Shown here: positions 1 to 5,143 of the stretch, one piece after another
Numbering within the stretch: the first letter of the stretch is position 1
Layout of the letters: the number at the start of each line of letters is the position of its first letter
DNA from: an uncultured Gammaproteobacteria bacterium
GTDB lineage: Bacteria; Pseudomonadota; Gammaproteobacteria; Steroidobacterales; Woeseiaceae
NCBI GenBank assembly: GCA_938003715.1
Contig: CALKYK010000098.1
Coordinates: forward strand, 1 to 5,143
DNA length: 5,143 nucleotides
Direction of reading: 5' to 3'
Notes under the pieces: generated by a model
The model's input: only the letters and a program-made list of their open reading frames with translations
Databases searched by the model: none
What the model was told of the DNA's origin: nothing
Made by a program: the position numbers and the translations under genes

Positions 1-254
1 TCACGAAGCAGCGGCCGGGCACGGCCTCGGGCGTCACGTTCGTCACGCTCGAAGACGAGACCGGTTGCAGCAACCTGATCGTGTGGAAGACGATCGCCGA
101 CGCGCAGCGCGACGTACTGCTGAATGCGCAGTTACTCGGCGTGGACGGCGAGCTGCAGCGTGAAGGGAAGGTGATCCACGTGATCGCCAAGCGGCTGATC
201 GATCACAGCGAATGGCTGGGAGAACTCTCCGTCAGGTCGCGGGACTTCCGCTGA
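1..254 (+). CDS. dnaE2: Error-prone DNA polymerase DnaE2/ImuC, C-terminal fragment (5' end outside window)
   Basis: This is the 3' end of a gene entering from the left edge. The reading frame begins at base 3 and gives 83 residues before a TGA at 252-254. The peptide opens with TKQRPGTASGVTFVTLEDETG, continues with a LIVW strand and a LLGVDGELQREGKVIHVIA segment, and ends in VRSRDFR. This is the C-terminal OB-fold and the near-invariant SRDF(H/R) tail of DnaE2 (ImuC), the alpha-subunit paralogue that does translesion synthesis with ImuA and ImuB in SOS-induced mutagenesis. The full protein is usually a little over 1000 residues, so only about 8% is visible. The polymerase active site, any upstream imuA-imuB genes and any LexA box would lie left of the window. 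The general replicative DnaE also has an OB-fold, but the terminal SRDFR and the stop straight after it favour DnaE2. The gene is convergent with the small acidic ORF on the other strand. Confidence 0.93.
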   Translation, partial: TKQRPGTASGVTFVTLEDETGCSNLIVWKTIADAQRDVLLNAQLLGVDGELQREGKVIHVIAKRLIDHSEWLGELSVRSRDFR

Positions 255-274
255 CGGCAGGGGCGACGGGGGCG

Positions 275-325
275 TCAGTCGTCGTCGTCGAAATCGACGG
301 CGTAGGTATCCTCGAGTGAGCGTTG
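275..325 (-). other. In-frame continuation of the acidic ORF beyond its amber codon
   Basis: Read on the - strand directly after the TAG at 326-328, the frame encodes 16 further residues (QRSLEDTYAVDFDDDD) and then TGA at 275-277. Placed after RRRLEELA, with the amber codon standing where a Glu or Gln would fit, this gives RRRLEEL-A-x-QRSLEDTY followed by an acidic tail. That is a continuous amphipathic helix ending in Asp, in keeping with the rest of the protein. GAG or CAG would become TAG by one base change. It could be a nonsense mutation, a sequencing error, or true readthrough; the sequence alone does not decide. Confidence 0.45.
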
Positions 326-580
326 CTAGGCCAGTTCTTCGAGGCGGCGTCGTATCTCCTTTTTTCGCGCCGCGCTGGCGTCGTCGTAGCCCTCGATGTC
401 GGCGATCAGTTCCTCGACGTTGATCTCGACCGACACGTCGCCGACATTGTCGGTATCGTCGTCGTCATCGTCGTCCGACATTACGATGGTATCGTCGCCA
501 GCATCATCGAGTTCGTCATCGACGTCGTCGAAGTCGTCTTCGTCGTCCCTGGCGCCACCGATCTCAATCATCATCATCAC
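326..580 (-). CDS. Small Asp-rich acidic protein of unknown function (possibly PA3496-like)
   Basis: This ORF encodes 84 residues, of which 24 are Asp and 10 Glu (about 40% acidic). The acidic residues are concentrated in the first half, including a run of seven Asp at residues 36-42. A short basic helix-like stretch follows near the end (ARKKEIRRRLEELA, residues 71-84). It starts with GTG at 580, followed directly by three ATG codons (577, 574, 571). A GGGG Shine-Dalgarno-like tract at 583-586 fits the ATG cluster. An alternative start is Met34 (ATG at 481), but it has no clear ribosome-binding site. There is no signal peptide, membrane segment or cysteine. The acidic-then-RRRLEEL pattern recalls the small gammaproteobacterial PA3496-type proteins, named from memory as putative envelope integrity proteins; this is a weak assignment and the function is unknown. 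The ORF ends at TAG (326-328), yet the same frame continues sensibly to 275, so the C-terminus may be truncated. The GAC/GTC-rich composition could also create a spurious ORF. Confidence 0.6.
   Translation of the reverse strand: MMMMIEIGGARDDEDDFDDVDDELDDAGDDTIVMSDDDDDDDTDNVGDVSVEINVEELIADIEGYDDASAARKKEIRRRLEELA
455..475 (-). repeat. Asp-codon low-complexity run (GAC/GAT triplets)
   Basis: Seven consecutive Asp codons on the - strand, mostly GAC with GAT interspersed, give (+) strand gtc/atc triplets. Further Asp-rich triplet stretches flank it on both sides (about 275-290 and 488-550). Such near-perfect triplet runs can change length by slippage in whole codons. Confidence 0.6.
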
Positions 581-582
581 TA

Positions 583-586
583 CCCC
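583..586 (-). promoter_or_regulatory. Shine-Dalgarno-like GGGG for the acidic ORF
   Basis: On the - strand the sequence is TTGGGGTA followed by GTG ATG ATG ATG. The GGGG lies 5 nt before the first ATG (577), 8 nt before the second and 11 nt before the third, and only 2 nt before the GTG at 580. Spacing therefore favours one of the ATG codons as the real start over the GTG, shortening the protein by one to three residues. Confidence 0.45.
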
Positions 587-646
587 AAGCCATGATCAGA
601 GCACGTGGTCGGCCGCTACATAACAGGAATTCAGCGGGTTTTTGCC

Positions 647-675
647 TGTATACCGCTAATGGATACCCACCGCAA
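647..675 (-). promoter_or_regulatory. Candidate sigma-70-type promoter for the acidic ORF
   Basis: On the - strand a TTGCGG hexamer (670-675) precedes TATACA (647-652) with a spacer of exactly 17 nt. Each matches the consensus only partly (3/6 for the -35, 4/6 for the -10). Transcription would begin near 640, leaving a leader of about 60 nt before the ATG cluster. The position downstream of gspF and upstream of the acidic ORF supports a separate promoter for that gene. This is a by-eye prediction. Confidence 0.35.
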
Positions 676-718
676 GCGGGCAATCGACACATTTTCAGAC
701 CGGTAAGCGGCTTGTGAA

Positions 719-1933
719 TCAGGCGATCAGGTTGTTGATTTCGAATATCGGCAAAAGGATCGCGAGCACGATCAAGAGGACGATGATTGCCATGACGATG
801 ACGAGCAACGGCTGCATGATGCCGAGCAGCGTTGCAATCAGGCCGTCGACTTCGCGTTCCTGGTTGATCGCGGCGCGCGACAGCATCTCCTCGAGCCTGC
901 CGCTCGCCTCGCCGCTCGCGATCAGGTGTGTCGTCATCGGCGGAAACAATTTGCTCGATGCCAGCGAGCGACTGATCATGCCGCCCTCGCGAATCCGCAG
1001 CGAGGCCTCCTCGACGGCCTCGCGCATTGGTATGTTGACGACGACCTGCGCGGCGATGCGCAGCGATTCGAGGATGGGCACGCCGCTGCCCGCGAGGATG
1101 GACAGCGTTTGGGTAAAGCGCGCGGTGTTGATGCCTCGCGTCAGGCTGCCGACCACCGGCAGGCGCAGCAGGAGACCGTGATAACGCCGCCTCGGACCCT
1201 CCTGACGCAGCAGGTGACGGATGCCGAAATACAGGGCCGCGATGGCCACGATCAGCACCAGCCAGTAGCCACGGATGAAGTCGCTGGACGCGATCATGAT
1301 GCGGGTCAGGAGCGGCAGCTGCTGGTCGTAGTTCTCGAAAATGTAGACGACCTTGGGCACCACGTAGGCGAGCATGAAACTGATGATCCCGATCGCGGTG
1401 ACGACCAGCGCGATCGGGTAGATCAATGCATTGCGCACCTGCTGCTGCAGGACCTGGCGCGACTCCGTGAACTCGGCGAGGCGCTCCAGCACGGCGTCGA
1501 GGTGGCCCGACTGTTCGCCCGCTGCGACCGTGGCCCTGTACAGCTCCGGGAACGCCTGCGGGAAATCCGCGAGTCCGTCGGCGAGTGCGTGACCCTCCAT
1601 CACCCGTGAGCGGACGCCGAGCAGGATGCTCTGTGCGCGCGGATTTTCGTTTTGCTGGCTGACGGCGAGCAGCGCTTCCTCGAGCGGCAATCCGGACTGC
1701 GACAGCGTGGCGAGCTGACGCGTGATCAGTGCGAGTTCGCCGGCTGAGAGTCCGCGGCGGAAGGAGAATGCCGACTGCCGCTTCGATTCCTTCTGCGCGA
1801 TTTCGGTAACACTTACCGGCAGGAGCTGACGTTCGCGCAGCATTTGCCGCACATGGCGCGGCGTGTCGCCTTCGAGCAGCCCTTTCGATTCCTTGCCGGT
1901 CTTGTCAATCGCGACGAATTCGAACGCGCCCAT
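719..1933 (-). CDS. gspF: Type II secretion system inner-membrane platform protein GspF
   Basis: This encodes 404 residues, the normal full length for GspF. It opens with the family signature MGAFEFVAIDKTGK and a short N-terminal cytoplasmic domain (to about residue 60). Two T2SSF domains follow: the first at about 65-190 (LITRQLATLSQSGLPLEEAL), the second at about 268-395 (ARFTQTLSILAGSGVPILES), each with an AGEQSG/ASGEASGRLEEML-type motif (138-143 and 339-351). Membrane segments are visible at about 169-194, 222-241 and 371-396. GspF is the polytopic inner-membrane protein that couples the GspE ATPase to pseudopilus assembly, alongside GspL and GspM. The ATG at 1931-1933 has a GAGG Shine-Dalgarno (1941-1944) 7 nt upstream, supporting this start. 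It follows gspE by 58 nt on the same strand. PilC of type IV pili is the nearest relative, but the neighbouring GspD and GspE settle it as GspF. Unusually, no gspG follows. Confidence 0.96.
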   Translation of the reverse strand: MGAFEFVAIDKTGKESKGLLEGDTPRHVRQMLRERQLLPVSVTEIAQKESKRQSAFSFRRGLSAGELALITRQLATLSQSGLPLEEALLAVSQQNENPRAQSILLGVRSRVMEGHALADGLADFPQAFPELYRATVAAGEQSGHLDAVLERLAEFTESRQVLQQQVRNALIYPIALVVTAIGIISFMLAYVVPKVVYIFENYDQQLPLLTRIMIASSDFIRGYWLVLIVAIAALYFGIRHLLRQEGPRRRYHGLLLRLPVVGSLTRGINTARFTQTLSILAGSGVPILESLRIAAQVVVNIPMREAVEEASLRIREGGMISRSLASSKLFPPMTTHLIASGEASGRLEEMLSRAAINQEREVDGLIATLLGIMQPLLVIVMAIIVLLIVLAILLPIFEINNLIA

Positions 1934-1991
1934 CGGTCAGCCTCGCGGGTCGGTGTCGATACCGGTTTGGAGACAGGCGATCACGTCAGGC

Positions 1992-3527
1992 TCAGTCCGC
2001 CCGCGTGACGCGCAACACTTCTTCGAGCGTCGTGACCCCGGCGAGCACCTTGTGCATGCCGTCGTCGCGAATGCTCGGTGTCAGCGTACGTGCGTAGCGT
2101 TCCAGTTTCTGTTCGCTAACGCCGTCGTGAATCATCGTGCGCATCGAATCGTCGATGGCGATGAGTTCGTAGATACCGGTGCGGCCACGGTAACCGTTTC
2201 CGTTGCCGGTACCGGGGCGGTACAGCGTCGGCGGCGAAGCGGGATCGACGTTCAGTGTGCGGCACTCGTACTCGCGCGCTTCGTACGGCACGCGCGTGTC
2301 CTGGTCGAGCACGCGCACCAAACGCTGTGCCAGGACGCCGATGAGGCTCGACGACAGCAGGAACGGTTCGACCCCCATGTCCCGTAGCCGCGTGACGGCG
2401 CCGACCGCGGTATTCGTGTGCAGCGTCGACAGCACCAGGTGCCCCGTCAGGCTCGCCTGCACCGCTATCTCCGCGGTTTCCAGATCACGGATCTCGCCGA
2501 CCATGACCACATCGGGATCCTGACGCAGGATGGCACGCAAGCCGCGAGCGAACGTCATTTCGACTTTGGTGTTGACCTGGGTCTGGCCGATGCCGTCGAT
2601 GAAGTACTCGATCGGGTCTTCGACGGTCATGATGTTGCGGCTGTTGTCGTTGATGCGTTCGAGCGCGGCATACAGCGTCGTGGTCTTGCCGGAACCCGTC
2701 GGCCCCGTCACCAGGATGATGCCGTGCGGCTTGTGGATCAGGTCGTCCATCAGGGTCTGCGAGTCCTGGTCCATCCCGAGCGAATTCAGGTCCAGTCGTC
2801 CGGCCTGTTTGTCGAGCAGGCGCAGTACCACACGTTCACCATGCCCGGAGGGCATCGTCGATACGCGCACGTCCACCGCGCGGCCGGCGATCTTCAGCGA
2901 TATGCGTCCGTCCTGCGGCAGGCGTTTCTCGGCGATGTCGAGTTTCGACATGACCTTGATGCGCGATACGACCAGCGGTGCCAGCGCCCGTCGCGTCTGT
3001 AATACTTCCTGCAGCACGCCGTCGATCCGGAAGCGTACGCCGAGCCGGTTCTCGTACGGTTCGATGTGCACGTCCGAGGCGTTTTCCTTGACCGCCTCCG
3101 TCAGCACCGCGTTGATGAAACGAATGATCGGTGCGTCGTCGTCGCTTTCCAACAGGTCGGACGGTTCCGGCAGCTCCTGCGCGACCTGCAGCAGGTCGGT
3201 GTGTTCATCGAGGTCGCCGACCATCTGCATGGCCTTGTGGCTGCCCTGTTCATAGGTCTGCTGCAGCATCGCGTCGAAGGCCTCGGCCGTGACGCGGGTC
3301 AGTTTCAGCGGCACGCCGGCGAAGCGACGCGCTTCGGCGAGCGACAGCGGCGATGCGCCGCTGCGGTACACGGCGTGCGCGACGCCGGCATCGAATTCAC
3401 GGATCAGGACGCCGTGACGCTTGGCAAAGGAAAAGGGCAGTGCGCGCGCGTCGCCGTCGCCGACCGGGATGGCGACTTCGGGCACGTCGTCGGGCGCCTC
3501 GAGCACGATTTCCTCGGTGTGTTCCAT
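1992..3527 (-). CDS. gspE: Type II secretion system assembly ATPase GspE (zinc-motif cysteines missing)
   Basis: This encodes 511 residues, near the usual GspE length of about 500. Residues about 30-120 form the N-terminal domain that in the family binds the GspL cytoplasmic domain. The N2 domain follows from about 132 (NASDVHIEPYE at 149-158, RFRIDGVLQE at 165-174). The ATPase core is intact: Walker A GPTGSGKTT (275-283), Asp box TVEDPIEY (301-308), Walker B LRQDPDVVMVGEIRD (334-348) and His box TGHLVLSTLHTN (361-372), followed by QRLVR and YRGRTGIYEL. GspE is a cytoplasmic hexameric ATPase that powers pseudopilus assembly through GspL and GspF. The C-terminal zinc-binding CxxC...CxxC module is degenerate: its first pair is replaced (Asp408, Thr411) and the second falls in a shortened GTGNGNG segment. 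The only cysteine in the region is Cys422. The ATG at 3525-3527 has a GGGA motif (3533-3536) 5 nt upstream. It begins 20 nt after the gspD stop, implying co-transcription. Confidence 0.97.
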   Translation of the reverse strand: MEHTEEIVLEAPDDVPEVAIPVGDGDARALPFSFAKRHGVLIREFDAGVAHAVYRSGASPLSLAEARRFAGVPLKLTRVTAEAFDAMLQQTYEQGSHKAMQMVGDLDEHTDLLQVAQELPEPSDLLESDDDAPIIRFINAVLTEAVKENASDVHIEPYENRLGVRFRIDGVLQEVLQTRRALAPLVVSRIKVMSKLDIAEKRLPQDGRISLKIAGRAVDVRVSTMPSGHGERVVLRLLDKQAGRLDLNSLGMDQDSQTLMDDLIHKPHGIILVTGPTGSGKTTTLYAALERINDNSRNIMTVEDPIEYFIDGIGQTQVNTKVEMTFARGLRAILRQDPDVVMVGEIRDLETAEIAVQASLTGHLVLSTLHTNTAVGAVTRLRDMGVEPFLLSSSLIGVLAQRLVRVLDQDTRVPYEAREYECRTLNVDPASPPTLYRPGTGNGNGYRGRTGIYELIAIDDSMRTMIHDGVSEQKLERYARTLTPSIRDDGMHKVLAGVTTLEEVLRVTRAD

Positions 3528-3547
3528 GCGCGTCCCGTCGAGCGCCG

Positions 3548-5143
3548 CTAGCGGTTCGAATCCGGCGTGCCGGGATCGCGATCTTCGTAGGACTCGAGCG
3601 GCGGGATCACCGGCCGCTCGCGCCCCGGCATCAGCTCGATGCGGCCGCCCTGCTGGGCGTTGCGGATCAGGTTGTATTTCTGGTTCGTTTCGAACGCGGT
3701 CTGTGACGAATCACGCAGGATCTTCGGCCGGATGAATACCATCAGGTTGGTCTTGACGAGGTCGGTCTTGCGGCTGCGAAACAGGTTGCCGAGCACCGGA
3801 ATGCGACCGAGCAGCGGGACCCGGTGGTCGCTTTCGCGCAGCGTGTCCTCCAGCAGTCCGCCGAGCACGAGGATGCCGCCGTCCTCGACGATCACGGTGG
3901 TTTCAATCGTGCGCTCGTTCGTGATCAGGTCGACCGCGCCCGCGGCGGACGACGCGATGCTGGAAATCTCCTGCGAGATCTTCAGCAGCAGCGAATCGCC
4001 TTCATTGATCTGCGGCGTGATCGTCAGCTTGACGCCGACCGATTCGCGCTGGATGGTCTGGAACGGGTTGACGCCGCCCGGCGTGCCGGTACCGGTATTC
4101 GTAAACGAGCCGGTGACGAACGGTACCTCCTGGCCGACGTTGAGGCTCGCTTCCTCGTTGTCAGTCGTGACGATCGTCGGCGTCGAGATGATGTTCGTGT
4201 CGGCGTCGCCCTGCAGCGCGGAGAGAATCGCGGCGAAGCTCGTGCTGCTGTCGCTGATACGCCCGACCCCGAGCGTGATGCCTTCGCCGAACAGGCCGGC
4301 GGGATTGACCGCGCCGTCGCTGCCCGCGCCGACCGCCGTGCCGAGGTCGACGATCGACGTACCGACGCCGGAAAAATCGGTAATCGCAATCGCGTTGTCG
4401 TCCTGGCTGCCGTCAACTGCCCAGGTCACGCCGAGTTCGGAGGTCTTGTCCGCGATGACTTCGACGATGATCGCTTCGACCAGCACCTGCGCCCGGCGGA
4501 TGTCCAGCCTGTCGACGATCCTCATCAGCGAGCGCATCATTTTCGGCGGCGCGTTGACGACGATTGCGTTCGTCTGCGTGTCGGCCCAGACGCTGACCTG
4601 CGCATTGGCGTTGGCGCTCAGCGCCGCGCCTTCGCCGCTCGCCTGCTGGGTGAAGTGCTGCTGCAGCTTCTGCGACAGTTCCTCGGCGTCGGCGTAGCGC
4701 AGGTAACGAACCTGGGTGTCGCCGCCGTCTTCGAGCGGGGTATCGAGATGTGCTATCAGCGCTCGCAGCCGCAGCCGCTCGCTGCGATCGCCGCCGATCA
4801 GCACACTGTTCGTGCGTGCGTCCGAAACGAGGGAGGTCGTGACCGGCACGCCGTCGGTGCGCGGCGTCTGGGTCAGGGCCGTCAGCACACGCACGATCTC
4901 GGCGGCCGACGCATGCTCGAGGCGAATGACCTCGATGTCTTCGTCGTTCGACTGGTCGATGCGGCGAATGATGCGCAGCATGCGATCGACGTTCGAGGCG
5001 CGGTCGGAAATGATCAGCATGTTCGAACCCGGGTGCGCTGCAAGGTGCCCGTATTGCGGTATCAGCGGCCTTAGAATCGGCACGAGCTGCGCGGCGCCGA
5101 CGTTCTGCACCGCCACGACCTGCGTGACGATGTCGTCGTTGGC
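3548..5143 (-). CDS. gspD: Type II secretion system outer-membrane secretin GspD, C-terminal portion (5' end outside window)
   Basis: The frame is open to the right edge, giving 531 residues up to TAG at 3548-3550. GspD usually has about 650-750 residues, so the signal peptide and N0 domain are missing. A GTG at 5116 could look like a start, but the upstream codons (ANDDIVTQVV) continue the N1 domain and it is internal. In fragment numbering, N1 runs to about 63 (GHLAAHPGSNMLIISD), N2 about 69-140, N3 about 144-218 with an Ala/Asn-rich linker (168-181), then the secretin barrel domain from about 219 (QVLVEAIIVEV). Barrel signatures are VPFVTGS (340-346), VGVKLTITP (369-377), VPLLGRIPVLGNLF (442-455) and TNLMVFIRP (465-473). 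About 50 residues follow, ending YEDRDPGTPDSNR, too short to show a clear extra pilotin-binding domain. GspD forms the multimeric outer-membrane channel through which folded exoproteins leave. Being first of gspD-gspE-gspF here, it may follow gspC or a promoter right of the window. Confidence 0.97.
   Translation of the reverse strand, partial: ANDDIVTQVVAVQNVGAAQLVPILRPLIPQYGHLAAHPGSNMLIISDRASNVDRMLRIIRRIDQSNDEDIEVIRLEHASAAEIVRVLTALTQTPRTDGVPVTTSLVSDARTNSVLIGGDRSERLRLRALIAHLDTPLEDGGDTQVRYLRYADAEELSQKLQQHFTQQASGEGAALSANANAQVSVWADTQTNAIVVNAPPKMMRSLMRIVDRLDIRRAQVLVEAIIVEVIADKTSELGVTWAVDGSQDDNAIAITDFSGVGTSIVDLGTAVGAGSDGAVNPAGLFGEGITLGVGRISDSSTSFAAILSALQGDADTNIISTPTIVTTDNEEASLNVGQEVPFVTGSFTNTGTGTPGGVNPFQTIQRESVGVKLTITPQINEGDSLLLKISQEISSIASSAAGAVDLITNERTIETTVIVEDGGILVLGGLLEDTLRESDHRVPLLGRIPVLGNLFRSRKTDLVKTNLMVFIRPKILRDSSQTAFETNQKYNLIRNAQQGGRIELMPGRERPVIPPLESYEDRDPGTPDSNR

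Larger units (their letters stand above)
581..718. other. Intergenic spacer between gspF and the acidic ORF
   Basis: The spacer is about 138 bp and more AT-rich than its surroundings. Apart from the candidate promoter and ribosome-binding site listed separately, I see only a short CCGC/GCGG inverted repeat with a two-base loop (670-679) and no following T-run on the gspF-sense strand. No convincing intrinsic terminator for the gsp block is visible, so transcription may run on into the acidic gene or end by a Rho-dependent route. Confidence 0.5.

Noticed and set aside
286..299. Hairpin CGTCG-AAAT-CGACG as a bidirectional terminator
   Set aside because: The stem is only 5 bp, there is no T-run on either side, and it lies inside the open continuation of the acidic frame.
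323..623. + strand ORFs across the acidic region (a Val/Asp-rich one with a short His run, and a Ser-rich one)
   Set aside because: Both are complements of the GAC triplet runs (GTC, TCG and CGT read in other frames). They have no ribosome-binding site and no family resemblance.
926..1609. + strand ORF (227 codons) opposite gspF
   Set aside because: Antisense to conserved GspF; its His/Asp/Arg/Gln-rich product resembles no family and is an artefact of GC-rich codon bias.
1934..1991. 58-nt gap between gspE and gspF as a promoter or regulatory element
   Set aside because: Apart from the gspF ribosome-binding site it shows only a 4-bp CGGT/ACCG inverted repeat; there is no credible -35/-10 pair.
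2418..3551. Several overlapping + strand ORFs opposite gspE
   Set aside because: GspE has intact Walker and Asp/His boxes across this stretch, so the opposite-strand frames are shadows.
3824..5074. Long + strand ORF (416 codons) opposite gspD
   Set aside because: It lies wholly antisense to a well-conserved secretin. Its product is Arg/Asp-rich with no recognisable domain, as expected from antisense frames in GC-rich DNA.
5114..5116. GTG as a start codon for gspD
   Set aside because: The frame is open upstream to the window edge and encodes conserved N1-domain sequence, so this is an internal Val.

Overview
This GC-rich window most likely comes from a gammaproteobacterial chromosome. The evidence is the protein resemblance: a GspD/GspE/GspF set of the Pseudomonas/Xanthomonas/Vibrio type, and the C-terminus of a DnaE2/ImuC error-prone polymerase. 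I cannot name a genus from sequence alone.

Layout, left to right: (1) the last 83 codons of dnaE2 (imuC) on the + strand, entering from the left edge and stopping at 254. (2) A small, extremely Asp-rich ORF on the - strand (580 to 326), convergent with dnaE2. Its reading frame carries on in a protein-like way past a TAG codon to a TGA at 275. (3) A spacer of about 138 bp (581-718) holding a plausible sigma-70-type promoter for the acidic gene and no convincing terminator. (4) A - strand type II secretion block that fills the rest of the window, transcribed right to left: gspD (5' end cut off by the right edge), gspE, then gspF. The gspD-gspE gap is 20 nt and the gspE-gspF gap is 58 nt, so the three genes are probably co-transcribed.

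The three Gsp proteins are the outer-membrane secretin (GspD), the cytoplasmic assembly ATPase (GspE) and the inner-membrane platform protein (GspF). Together they make up the channel and motor part of a T2SS, which exports folded periplasmic proteins. The pseudopilins (GspG-K) and GspL/M are not in the window, and the block ends after gspF, where many T2SS operons continue into gspG.

Two observations merit a second look. GspE keeps its catalytic boxes but has lost the four cysteines of the C-terminal zinc-binding motif typical of the family. The acidic ORF has an in-frame amber codon that splits what looks like one conserved helical/acidic C-terminus. I see no mobile element, CRISPR array, tRNA/rRNA or phage gene, and no clear sign of a wholly new system.
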